10,909 bases of DNA from Lichenicoccus sp964235615 (GCA_964235615.1 CAXSEE010000150.1:1-10909); one strand, 5' to 3'; positions 1-6,798 are shown, counted from the stretch's first letter. Numbers and translations: made by a program. The notes: generated from the sequence alone by a model not told the origin.

Positions 1-1475
1 TGGGAATGTCCGTCCGCGGTCACTTCGGTGAGCCGGACACAAAGTGTCGCGACAGGCTTGTCGGCGCGCACGCGGATGCTGAACGAGGGCTCTCCCATGA
101 CATCGAGAGGATCTGGGAGTGGCGGCGTGTCGAAGGTCAGGCTGAGGAGGTCGTCACCGGACTGTTCGCGCCACCAGTCGATCGGATCGCCGGAACTGGC
201 CGTGGTGCGGCTCGAAAAGCCGATGGTGAGATCAGGAGCGTGTGTCAGCCGGCGCTCTTCACCCGCAGTCGGCGACAGGCCGTCGATGTTGAGGTGGAAC
301 TGGCGTCCGACGATGCGCGAACTCGGCCAGTCCGCCTCGGAAACCCAAGCACCGATCGTGTCGCGTGGATAGCTGAACCCTGCGGGCCGGCTCTAGCGAA
401 ATGCCCATATCCTGGGCTCGTCCATGATGCTGTTCCGTTCCCCGTTCAGCCAATGACGCCACCATTGGGTCTCGATGGGCAGCCAGTCGACTCCCGGCCC
501 CGGCACGCCGTTGGCCGCTGCGGTCGGCGGCCCGGCGTGACCGGGAGGTTGCGGGTATCCGGGCCATTTATGCGCCCAGGCGCCGATCAATGCCTTCTGA
601 GGCACGTGTGGCGCACGCTCCATCATGCGCGTGGCAGACGGCAGGTAAGCATCCAGTAATCCGGCAACATTGAATATGGCCGCCGTGATCTTGCTGTAAT
701 CGTGGATCGAGCCGTCCTGCCATTTTGCGTCGTCCGTCTGATGCCGGTTCCAGTCGATGGTGAGCGCGGCGGCGGCTTCCAGTCGCTGTTGCCACAACGC
801 CCGCCATCTGTCCCGGCCGACAATCTCCGGATCGGGCGGCGCGCGCATCACCACCTGCCATTCCATCGCCCACTGCCACTGGTTCTGGATCAGGCAGCCG
901 CCACGATAGTGGATGTCGTCGAGGTAGCGTTGTTCGGTCCCGCAGGCGGAGACGATCGCCTTCAGCGCCGACGGCCCCTTGCCGACAGCTTGCAGCGCCG
1001 CAAAGGAACCGTAGGAGATGCCGCGCATTCCGACGCGGCCGTTGCACCATGGCTGCCGCGTCAGCCAGTCGATGATCGACAGGCAGTCGGCCTGTTCCAC
1101 AGGGGAATACTCATCGACCATGACACCCTCGGAGTCGCCAGTGCCGCGGATGTCGATGCGCAACAGAGCCACGCCTGACTTTGCCAATGCCGGCCCGACG
1201 ATGTCGTCGCGATAGCGGTAGGCGTCGCGCTTGCGGTATGGGAGATACTCGATCACGGCGCCGCATGGATGAAGCTTCGCGTCGGCGGGCAGGAACAAAC
1301 GCGCGGCAAGCCGGCAGCCGTCCGGCATTGTGATCCAGGAGTTCTCGATAACCTGTATCGCTGGATCGTCCAGAGGCACCATGTCCGATGCACCCGTCCT
1401 CGTCGCGGCCTGCGCCGGGCGGATGAATGGCAGCATTGCCGAAACGAGGCCGAGGATGCTACGGCGCGTGACCAT
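1..1475 (-). pseudogene. CocE/NonD family (S15-like) hydrolase, interrupted by an in-frame amber stop, 3' end cut by window
   Basis: An alpha/beta hydrolase of the CocE/NonD (X-Pro dipeptidyl-peptidase S15) family, which cleaves ester or amide bonds. Numbering from an upstream ATG at 1493, the nucleophile is Ser160 in GISYGS, after the typical IDIRGTGDSEG segment; Asp281 (AGLLDAY) and His308 (GAWAHKW) fit the rest of the triad. The frame stops at TAG (393-395) after RIWAFR. The same frame then stays open for 130 codons to the window edge and encodes the family's C-terminal beta-sandwich region (WVSEADWPSSRI, PLPDPLDVMGEPSFSIRV, RADKPVATLCVRL). This is one gene broken by a nonsense codon, not two genes. 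I prefer the ATG at 1475: a GAGAGAG stretch lies 6 nt upstream, while the ATG at 1493 has only AGCAGG directly against it. The N-terminus then has a TRRSILG twin-arginine-like motif, a hydrophobic stretch and an AQA cleavage site, suggesting export, perhaps by Tat. Whether any product is functional is unknown. Confidence 0.85.
393..395 (-). other. In-frame TAG inside the CocE/NonD hydrolase frame
   Basis: The plus strand reads cta here, a TAG codon on the coding strand, placed between RIWAFR and SRPAGFSYPRD. Family-typical residues lie on both sides in the same frame, so no frameshift is needed to restore the gene. A single substitution (for example from CAG or GAG) would explain it. A sequencing error is also possible. 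Confidence 0.85.
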
Positions 1476-1682
1476 CTGGAACTCTCTCGTCATCCTGCTG
1501 TTTCACACCGTCAACCGTCCCATAATGAAATCTGCGTGTCCACGTGGGAAGAGACCGCACGACAGCGGGATCATAAATCCGCGGTTTGCCTGTCGCGCGA
1601 CTTTGCCTTCAGCCCAATAGAGGGCGGATACATGCTCGCCGATGAAAAGAGGTCTCGGATTGCCGGTAGAGACCGTGGCGGT
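1476..1682. other. Non-coding gap between M20 dipeptidase and CocE hydrolase
   Basis: This stretch holds the ribosome-binding GAGAGAG of the hydrolase gene, just upstream of its ATG at 1475. A 62-codon minus-strand frame (GTG at 1691 to stop at 1503) crosses it, but it has no Shine-Dalgarno and no family I recognise, so I do not call it a gene. No clear promoter was found. Confidence 0.4.
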
Positions 1683-1714
1683 CCAATCCACCCGAAGACG
1701 GATCTGTGGATTGG
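1683..1714 (-). terminator. Inverted repeat directly after the M20 dipeptidase stop codon
   Basis: A perfect 9-bp inverted repeat, CCAATCCAC (1683-1691) and GTGGATTGG (1706-1714), with a 14-nt loop. It begins at the base after the dipeptidase TAG (1715-1717), so an RNA hairpin would form at the 3' end of that message. There is no T-rich tract on its downstream side. It could be a weak or factor-assisted terminator, or a 3'-end stabilising stem. The symmetry is seen; the role is inferred from position. Confidence 0.4.
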
Positions 1715-3103
1715 CTATCCGGAAAACGCATCCAGAATGCGGGCCCAGGACCGGATGCCATGATACAGGCTCGATAGATCGTATTTCTCATTGGGCGAAT
1801 GGATGCGGTTGTCGAACCGGGCAAAGCCGATCAGCAGCGAATCCATACCGAGAACCGACTTGAAATAGGATATCGCCGGGATCGAGCCGCCGGTTCCTGA
1901 AACGGCGGTGTCACGATGCCACTCCTCGGTCAAGGCGACGCGCGCCCGTTGCAGCCAGATCCCGTCGACCGGAGCGCTGACCGCTTTGCTGCTGCCATGG
2001 TTCGTGAAGGTGACGGCGCAGTCCGATGGCACACGGTCCTGAACGAACGCGCGAAAGCCCGTCCGGATCTGCTCGGGGTCCTGCTGACCGACAAGGCGGA
2101 AGGAGATCTTGGCGGAAGCGCGCGAAGGCAGCACGGTCTTGAACCCCTCGCCTGTATAGCCGCCCTTGATGCCATGGACTTCGAAGCTTGGCCGTGCCCA
2201 AACCTGTTCGAGAATGCTGCGTCCCTGTTCACCGGCCGGCACGCTGAGGCCGAACTGGCCCAGGAAATGAACTTCGTCGAAGGGCAGGCGACCCCATTCA
2301 ACACGTACGGCCGGATCAAGCTCCGGGACCGCGTCATAGAAGCCGGCCAGAGTGATCTGCCCAGCCTCGTTGCGTAGATCCGCAATGATCCGGGCCACGA
2401 TGTGCAGCGGGTTGCGGACCGCATTGCCGTACATGCCGGAATGCAGATCACGGTCAGCACAGACGACTTCGAACTCCTCACTGACCAACCCGCGTAGCAT
2501 CGTGGTCACCGCCGGAGTGTTGTCATCCCACAGGTCCGTGTCGCAGACCAGCGCCAAGTCATGCGATAGCTCAGTCCGGTGCGCCTGCAGAAAAGCGAGC
2601 AAATTCGGGTTGCCGGTCTCTTCCTCACCCTCAAGGAGTAGCGAGACCCTGATTGGCAAGGAGCCGACAACTGCCTTCCAGGCGCGGCATGCCTCGATAA
2701 AGGTCATGAGCTGGCCTTTGTCGTCCGAAGCGCCACGCGCCACGATCTGGCGCTCCCCCTGTGCTGTAGTGATCAAGGCGGGCTCGAAAGGCGGCGTCTC
2801 CCACAAGGCAAGGGGATCGACGGGCTGCACATCGTAATGTCCATAGAAAAGAACATGGGGCCCTATCGAGGACGTCTTGTCATGGGCGACGACTATCGGA
2901 TGTCCCGGTGTCGGATGGACAGCGACCTCGAAACCGATATCGGTCAGCTCTCGCGCCAGCCAATCCGCCGCACGGCCGCAATCCTGCGCATGAGCCGGAT
3001 CGGTCGAGACGCTTGGTATCCGCAGCAACTCGCATAGTCGGGCAACGCTGATATCAAGCTGGGCGTCGATATGGGCCAATACTGAAGATAGTGGCGGCGT
3101 CAT
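1715..3103 (-). CDS. M20 family dipeptidase (carnosinase/CNDP-like metallopeptidase)
   Basis: A 462-residue di-zinc peptidase of the M20 family, closest in motif pattern to the carnosinase/CNDP dipeptidase group, which hydrolyses dipeptides or related amides, normally in the cytoplasm. Expected metal ligands and catalytic residues are all present: His89 and Asp91 in FYGHYDVQP, Asp127 in ARGASDDKGQ, catalytic Glu161 and ligand Glu162 in EGEEETGN, Asp188 in VCDTDLWD, and His435 in RIHSPNEKYD. His221 in DLHSGMYGN matches the conserved histidine of the lid/dimerisation domain (roughly residues 200-370). Length is normal for the group and there is no signal peptide. The ATG at 3103 is preceded only by a weak GGCGG, and in the same frame directly by TAG, so no N-terminal extension is possible. 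It lies downstream of the UTRA-type regulator on the same strand and probably in its regulon. The exact substrate is not predictable. Confidence 0.93.
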   Translation of the reverse strand: MTPPLSSVLAHIDAQLDISVARLCELLRIPSVSTDPAHAQDCGRAADWLARELTDIGFEVAVHPTPGHPIVVAHDKTSSIGPHVLFYGHYDVQPVDPLALWETPPFEPALITTAQGERQIVARGASDDKGQLMTFIEACRAWKAVVGSLPIRVSLLLEGEEETGNPNLLAFLQAHRTELSHDLALVCDTDLWDDNTPAVTTMLRGLVSEEFEVVCADRDLHSGMYGNAVRNPLHIVARIIADLRNEAGQITLAGFYDAVPELDPAVRVEWGRLPFDEVHFLGQFGLSVPAGEQGRSILEQVWARPSFEVHGIKGGYTGEGFKTVLPSRASAKISFRLVGQQDPEQIRTGFRAFVQDRVPSDCAVTFTNHGSSKAVSAPVDGIWLQRARVALTEEWHRDTAVSGTGGSIPAISYFKSVLGMDSLLIGFARFDNRIHSPNEKYDLSSLYHGIRSWARILDAFSG

Positions 3104-3163
3104 CTACCGCCGTCCATGGACGGAAATGACACGGAACATGGCGGCCCTCGCGAAGATAGTCAT
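3104..3163 (-). CDS. Possible 19-codon leader ORF ending directly before the M20 dipeptidase start
   Basis: A short frame from ATG (3161-3163) to TAG (3104-3106) encodes MTIFARAAMFRVISVHGRR. Its stop abuts the dipeptidase ATG (TAGATG) in the same frame. A perfect AGGAGG (3164-3169) sits directly against the first ATG, which is too close for ideal spacing; the second ATG (3139) has GAGGG about 7 nt upstream. The dipeptidase's own Shine-Dalgarno is poor, so translation of this frame could feed the dipeptidase by re-initiation. This is inference only. It may instead be a chance frame in the 5' untranslated region. Confidence 0.25.
   Translation of the reverse strand: MTIFARAAMFRVISVHGRR
3110..3123. 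promoter_or_regulatory. 14-bp perfect palindrome 6 nt upstream of the M20 dipeptidase ATG
   Basis: CCGTCCATGGACGG is a perfect palindrome next to the dipeptidase start. At the DNA level it could be an operator; as RNA it could fold over the weak ribosome-binding region. It lies inside the possible leader ORF. No match to a known GntR operator is claimed. Confidence 0.3.
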
Positions 3164-3191
3164 CCTCCTGCCCAGATGCCGCTCATGGCGT

Positions 3192-3231
3192 TCGGGAGCT
3201 AGCATTCATTCGGCCGTTCCGATGCTCCCGA
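3192..3231. repeat. 8-bp inverted repeat with 24-nt spacer
   Basis: TCGGGAGC (3192-3199) and GCTCCCGA (3224-3231) are perfect complements. The spacer contains CGGCCG. It lies between the UTRA regulator stop and the dipeptidase start. There is no T-tract on either strand, so a classical intrinsic terminator is unlikely. Confidence 0.3.
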
Positions 3232-3359
3232 GACCCTGCTTCCCAGGCGGCCCGATCTTGCCCCCATAAGTCGAGCTTGCATCCGCGTCAGGTTCCGGGA
3301 GGCAGGTCGAGCCGCGATGGCAGGACTGGTCCGGTCATCATTACTTGCTTCACAAGAGG

Positions 3360-3371
3360 GACAAGCTTGTC
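3360..3371. repeat. 12-bp perfect palindrome GACAAGCTTGTC
   Basis: A perfect 12-bp palindrome in the gap downstream of the GntR/UTRA gene and about 260 nt upstream of the dipeptidase start. An operator is possible, but a single 12-bp palindrome can also occur by chance. Confidence 0.2.
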
Positions 3372-3479
3372 GGACTCATCAAGAGCATGTCTTCAACTCA
3401 CGGGAATCGCGAAGCTTGGCCAATCCCTGGTTCAAATCGGTCAACGCTAGCCTACCGATCAGCCGGCCTTTGTAAAGCC

Positions 3480-4304
3480 CTAGATTTCCAAGATAAGCTT
3501 CTGCAGGTGTGGCGACTTTCGTTTAGTGGCCGCTGAAGCTTGCAGCTCGACATTGTTCTGCGTGAGAGACATGTTGTAGCTGAACCGATCCCACCTTAGC
3601 GAGGCATACAGCAGACCCATCGGTTTACCGCCCTGGGCACGCATCAGGCGGCGAATGCAAAACAGCGGAGCGCCCGGATCGAGATGCAGCAGCTTGGCGA
3701 TCAACATCGAGGCCGGCGCGGCGGTCATGATCTGTTCGGCACTATGGACCAGGAGACCTCGCGACTTCCACAGATCGATCAGCTGCATGCGTCCCAGCAA
3801 ATCCTCGCTGATGCCGACCCCGTATTTCTGCGGAATATAGACCGACGTATGGCTGACCGGCGCCCTTCTCCGCGACAGCAAGCGCGTCACCCAGAGCACC
3901 TTCTCGTTCTGCGGAACTTCGAGTGTTTCCCTGAGCGATGCATCGGGAATAATCCAGGCGAAGTGCAAAACCTTTGGGCGCATGTCGATCGCCTGCGCCT
4001 TAAGGGTCTCGATCTCCTGCTCCACGTTCGTGACCACCGGTGGCAGGCGAGGCAGCAGGCGGGCGCTGCGGCCCTTGCTCCGTTTGATCAGAGCCGCACG
4101 TTCGAGCTCGTCGCAGGCACGACGGATGGTGATCCGTGACACCTCGAAGCGCTCCTCGAGGGCAAGCTCGCTGGGCAGCGCGCCAGCGGCATCGTAGCGA
4201 CCCGATAGGATTTCGTCGCGCAGGACCTGTAACACCATCTGGTAGAGCGGTTGCTGCGACGCACTTCCGTCCGTTGCCGTCTTCTCGGCTGCCGTCCTCT
4301 TCAC
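3480..4304 (-). CDS. GntR family transcriptional regulator, HutC/UTRA type
   Basis: A 274-residue cytoplasmic regulator. The N-terminal winged helix-turn-helix (about residues 18-86) shows the GntR pattern: PLYQMVLQVLRDEILSGRYDAAGALPSE split around the first helix, the recognition region FEVSRITIRRACDELE, then the wing GLI-like segment ALIKRSKGRSARL. The rest (about 95-250) fits a UTRA ligand-binding domain, ending in a typical LLYASLRWDRFSYNMSL segment. The start is GTG (4302-4304) with a good GGGAGAGG Shine-Dalgarno about 5 nt upstream. A small CCCGG/CCGGG hairpin (4315-4327) lies next to that site. UTRA regulators usually repress catabolic or transport genes and release DNA on binding a small effector. 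The likely targets are the M20 dipeptidase and the broken hydrolase downstream; the effector is unknown. The C-terminus runs about 20 residues past the usual UTRA end, with a basic KRKSPH stretch. Confidence 0.93.
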   Translation of the reverse strand: MKRTAAEKTATDGSASQQPLYQMVLQVLRDEILSGRYDAAGALPSELALEERFEVSRITIRRACDELERAALIKRSKGRSARLLPRLPPVVTNVEQEIETLKAQAIDMRPKVLHFAWIIPDASLRETLEVPQNEKVLWVTRLLSRRRAPVSHTSVYIPQKYGVGISEDLLGRMQLIDLWKSRGLLVHSAEQIMTAAPASMLIAKLLHLDPGAPLFCIRRLMRAQGGKPMGLLYASLRWDRFSYNMSLTQNNVELQASAATKRKSPHLQKLILEI

Positions 4305-4330
4305 CCTGACCTCTCCCGGACACCGGGCAG

Positions 4331-4501
4331 TCAGTCGCCCGTAAGACCAGCATAATAGGCCATTACGCGGGCAACGGGCAGGACATCGGCGTATTTTTTG
4401 TGCATGTCATAGAGGTTGGCGAAGTGCGGGCTCCCAACGCAGCCCGAGGTCGAGCCGCCGGTCATGACGATGCTGTCGCAGCGATAATGGACCATCAGCG
4501 A
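4331..4501 (-). pseudogene. Isochorismatase-family (N-carbamoylsarcosine amidase-like) hydrolase remnant
   Basis: A 56-codon minus-strand stretch ending in TGA (4331-4333). It reads SLMVHYRCDSIVMTGGSTSGCV and then GSPHFANLYDMHKKYADV and a short tail (LPVARVMAYYAG). The first part is the strand leading to the nucleophilic Cys (TSGCV) of isochorismatase-like amidohydrolases. The second matches the C-terminal SPHxANLxDxxxKYxDV region of the same family. In intact members about 25 residues separate these two parts; here they join directly at about 4432-4438 without loss of frame. The N-terminal two thirds, with the catalytic Asp and Lys, are absent, and TAG lies immediately upstream (4502-4504). 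It cannot be functional. It implies that an amidohydrolase gene once stood between the two regulators. The family assignment rests on motif recall, not on a search. Confidence 0.75.
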
Positions 4502-4624
4502 CTAGTGTTTTCGGCACGGATGATCGTTTGCAGCCGAATGCCGACAGGGCGGAGAGCGCCGATATACTTGGTGAGATGGCGGGTGGCCGCAACCGGAACT
4601 GGACCGATGGCCTTCGAGCCGACG
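4502..4624 (-). other. Gap with a coding-like but unassigned frame
   Basis: Between the FCD regulator stop and the isochorismatase remnant, one minus-strand frame (ending in TGA at 4497-4499) reads GPVPVAATRHLTKYIGALRP and then VGIRLQTIIRAENTSR. Its codon use looks coding-like, but it has no start codon within reach and matches no family I can name. It could be the tail of another lost gene or chance. Confidence 0.25.
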
Positions 4625-5287
4625 TCAGAACCTTTCCAGGATGCTTTGTCTTGCGCACCGGAGGTGATCCGTCATTGCTTTGGCGGCTGCATCCCCGTCG
4701 CGGCGCGCGATGGCTTCCAGCAAGACCTTGTGCTCGTTCCAGCCGGGCGCATTGCGCTCCGGCAGTCTCTGCCGCTCGAACATCTTGGTCAGCCGCCGCA
4801 TCTCACGTATGATGTTCGCGATCAGCGGGTTGCCGCCATGGTCGCCGATGCTTTCGTGCAGATCATCGTCGAAGGCCCAGTGTTGCGCGGGCGTCGGGTT
4901 GTGCCGCGGGTCGATTGCTTGCAGCGCCTTGTGCAGCCTCCGCACGTGACCCTTCGGCATAGTCCCGGCGGCACCGCATGCAGCACGCGGCTCGATGAGC
5001 AGCCGGACTTCGAGACTCTGCAGGTATTCCTCCAGTGAGACGAGACGGACCATCAGCATTCCGCCTATGGCACGCGTGACCAACCCCTCGCCCTCGAGCC
5101 GGCGAAGCGCTTCGCGCAAGGGCGTACGGGACACGCCCATCTGTTCGGACATGCGCCGCTCCTGCAGCACCGATCCCCCGGCAAGCTTCCGGTCGAGGAT
5201 CAGGTGGAGAACGTGACGATACGTGTCGTCCTCGATGCGGGTCCGTTCCGGTGTGACTTCACCCTCCGGCATAATGCGTGATCTCAT
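4625..5287 (-). CDS. GntR family transcriptional regulator, FadR/FCD type
   Basis: A 220-residue cytoplasmic regulator. The GntR winged helix-turn-helix spans about residues 18-80, with the recognition motif MSEQMGVSRTPLREALRRLE and the wing EGLVTRAIGGMLMV. The all-helical FCD domain (about 85-212) carries the usual metal-site residues Asp140 and His144 (FDDDLHESI), His186 (EHKVLLEAI) and His208 (DHLRCARQ). Such regulators bind carboxylates or similar effectors and control adjacent catabolic operons. It lies 72 nt downstream of the aldo/keto reductase and is probably autoregulated with, or represses, the transport/enzyme unit to its right. The start is uncertain: ATG 5287 has no clear Shine-Dalgarno, and ATG 5272 (residue 6) is an alternative. 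The winged-helix domain is complete with either start. Confidence 0.93.
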   Translation of the reverse strand: MRSRIMPEGEVTPERTRIEDDTYRHVLHLILDRKLAGGSVLQERRMSEQMGVSRTPLREALRRLEGEGLVTRAIGGMLMVRLVSLEEYLQSLEVRLLIEPRAACGAAGTMPKGHVRRLHKALQAIDPRHNPTPAQHWAFDDDLHESIGDHGGNPLIANIIREMRRLTKMFERQRLPERNAPGWNEHKVLLEAIARRDGDAAAKAMTDHLRCARQSILERF

Positions 5288-5359
5288 GGGAATGCAGCGG
5301 CGCTATGTGCTCGTGCAGGCCAAAGGGCGGCATGTGGCATGGTTTTCCTCGATGACGGG

Positions 5360-6415
5360 TCAGACCTGGTTTTGATTGTAGCGCATGATCCTTCCGTGTG
5401 GTCCCGAGCGATCATTCTCCAGCTCATAACAATCACCGGGAACACGCGGCTCGTCGCCGATCTCCTCGAAGATCTCAGCAAGATCCCGATGGTCGAGCTT
5501 GAAGGAGAAGATCCGGAGGTTCCGCGACAAATGGCGTGTCGAGGTGGCGCCAACGATACAGCCGGCGACCTGCGGCCGGTCGAGCACCCAGCGTACGGCA
5601 ACCTCGCCTATGCCCACACCGTGTCGTGCACCGATCCTGGCCAGAACGCGGAGAAGCGCCTGGAACGCATCCCATCCCCCATACTCGTCGATGATCAGCC
5701 TGTACTTGACGAGAGAGCGGTTCTGCAGCGGTTCAGCTGGCGCCTCCCGGTCCAGCCATTGCTCGGAGAAGAAGCCGCCCAGCAGGTGGCCATAGGTCAG
5801 CAACTGCATCCCGTGCCGCATGCAATACTCGGCCATCTGCCGCTCGGGCCGGCGGTCCAGCAGCGAGTACTGAACCTGGTTGCTGACGAAGGGCACGCCG
5901 GCCTCCGCGAGATGCGCGAGCTGTTTGACGCTGAAGTTGGTCACGCCAAGCCTCGCGATCTTGCCGGCTTGCACCAGCTCCCCGAGCACGGACGCCGTTC
6001 GCAGGGCGCCATCGATCGACCAGTCCCACCAGAAGAACTGCACCAGATCGAGCCGGTCAATCCGCAGCCGGCGCAGGGACCGGTCGATGATGGAGACGAT
6101 ATAGTCCCTGTCGATGCGAGCGAGCACTTCCAGGTCAGGCACGAATTTGGTCTGCACCTCGATCCGGCGTCCGAGATCAGGATGCCGAGCACGGAATTCG
6201 CCGATCAGCTCCTCGACGCCGGTATAGTGGTCGGCGCAGTCGAAGGTGGTGATGCCGGCGCGAACGAATGCCGCCATGTCGGCGATCGCCTGCTCCCGGT
6301 CAACGCTACCGTGGCCGCCGGCAAGATGCCAGCCCCCCTTCATCAGGCGCGATATGCTGTAGCCGGGCGCCAGGACGACGCGTTCGATCCCCGATGTTCC
6401 TGCTGGCGCCGTCAT
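5360..6415 (-). CDS. Aldo/keto reductase family protein with an apparent His-to-Phe change in the catalytic tetrad
   Basis: A 351-residue NADPH-type oxidoreductase with the aldo/keto reductase (beta/alpha)8 barrel. Visible motifs are TTFDCADHYTG (Asp59 and Tyr64 of the catalytic tetrad), VQTK (Lys90), GVTNFSVKQL (about 157-166), SNQVQYSLLDRRPE (about 178-191) and the C-terminal cofactor region VGATSTRHLSRNL (about 288-300). At the usual tetrad His, where many relatives read LVQxHWW, this protein reads LVQFFWWDW, giving Phe128. The other tetrad residues are intact. I choose ATG 6415: it lies 4 nt after the stop of the upstream gene and has GGGGAG about 11 nt upstream. The open frame extends to 6541, but that would overlap the upstream gene by 122 nt. 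The family reduces aldehydes or ketones; the substrate here is unknown. Cotranscription and translational coupling with the TIGR04076 gene are likely. Confidence 0.92.
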   Translation of the reverse strand: MTAPAGTSGIERVVLAPGYSISRLMKGGWHLAGGHGSVDREQAIADMAAFVRAGITTFDCADHYTGVEELIGEFRARHPDLGRRIEVQTKFVPDLEVLARIDRDYIVSIIDRSLRRLRIDRLDLVQFFWWDWSIDGALRTASVLGELVQAGKIARLGVTNFSVKQLAHLAEAGVPFVSNQVQYSLLDRRPERQMAEYCMRHGMQLLTYGHLLGGFFSEQWLDREAPAEPLQNRSLVKYRLIIDEYGGWDAFQALLRVLARIGARHGVGIGEVAVRWVLDRPQVAGCIVGATSTRHLSRNLRIFSFKLDHRDLAEIFEEIGDEPRVPGDCYELENDRSGPHGRIMRYNQNQV

Positions 6416-6419
6416 GTTG

Positions 6420-6770
6420 TCAAAGCTCCCCGCCGGCTGACGAGGCGGTGGTATCGGCATGGCGAAACGAACGGACGCCGATACGACTGATACGAACGCG
6501 TGAGGGGCAGTTCGGGTCCGGACATGCCACCTCGTGATCACTGGTCATCCAGTCGGCGTCATGGGTCATGCGCTGCTTTGCCGGCAACAGCGGCAGCAAG
6601 GCGGCGAGGGTGTACAGGCTGAATGGCATGTCGGGCCGGAAATGCAGCAGCTCGCCACGCATCTCGAAATAGTCACCGACCTTGCTGTTGCAGATCAGCC
6701 GGGCACCAGGCGGCGCCACGACTTCCATGCGAAGGTCGTAGAGCTCGAAGCTTGCCTCGTTCGTATTCAT
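6420..6770 (-). CDS. TIGR04076 family protein
   Basis: A 116-residue protein of unknown function that I recognise as TIGR04076-like: YDLRMEVVAP, then CNSKVGDYFEMRG (about 27-39), FSLYTLAALLPLLPAKQR (about 50-67), WMTSDHEVACPDPNC (about 74-88) and a final RISRIGVRSFRH. Cys83 and Cys88 (CPDPNC), with Cys27 and nearby His residues, could bind a metal, but this is not established. No signal peptide or membrane segment is apparent; the LLPLL stretch is too short. ATG 6770 is preferred because AAAGG lies about 8 nt upstream. An ATG at 6806 would overlap the MFS gene by 8 nt and add 12 residues. It sits 28 nt after the MFS gene and 4 nt before the aldo/keto reductase start, whose Shine-Dalgarno lies inside it. 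A shared pathway with the reductase is likely but unproven. Confidence 0.85.
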   Translation of the reverse strand: MNTNEASFELYDLRMEVVAPPGARLICNSKVGDYFEMRGELLHFRPDMPFSLYTLAALLPLLPAKQRMTHDADWMTSDHEVACPDPNCPSRVRISRIGVRSFRHADTTASSAGGEL

Positions 6771-6798
6771 GGTGTTGCCTTTCAAGCGTCGATGAGGC

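Larger units (their letters stand above)
3104..3479. other. 376-nt intergenic region upstream of the M20 dipeptidase
   Basis: No intact gene apart from the possible leader ORF at its left end. It should hold the dipeptidase promoter on the minus strand and operator sites for the adjacent GntR/UTRA regulator. I see several inverted repeats (3110-3123, 3192-3231, 3360-3371) but no convincing -35/-10 pair. No frame gives a recognisable gene remnant. Confidence 0.6.

Noticed and set aside
393..395. Pyrrolysine or programmed amber readthrough in the CocE hydrolase
   Set aside because: No pyrrolysine genes or readthrough-promoting structure are visible, and a nonsense mutation or read error is simpler. 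Kept as a finding only for the intact downstream frame.
1503..1691. 62-codon minus-strand frame between the dipeptidase and the CocE hydrolase
   Set aside because: The GTG start lacks a Shine-Dalgarno and overlaps the hairpin arm. The translation matches no family I know.
3192..3371. Inverted repeats in the 376-nt gap as mobile-element ends
   Set aside because: No transposase fragment, no target-site duplication and no matching copies elsewhere in the window.
3420..3450. A GGTTCAAATC stretch resembling a tRNA T-loop
   Set aside because: The flanking bases do not form a T-stem, and no anticodon arm or acceptor stem can be placed around it.
4400..5038. Plus-strand open frame of about 212 codons across the FCD regulator and the fossil region
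   Set aside because: It mirrors the regulator gene and runs over the pseudogene. No domain or ribosome-binding site supports it.
5339..6490. Long plus-strand open frame of about 383 codons opposite the aldo/keto reductase
   Set aside because: It is antisense to a clear reductase with conserved motifs. Its translation has no recognisable domain, and long antisense frames are common in high-GC DNA.
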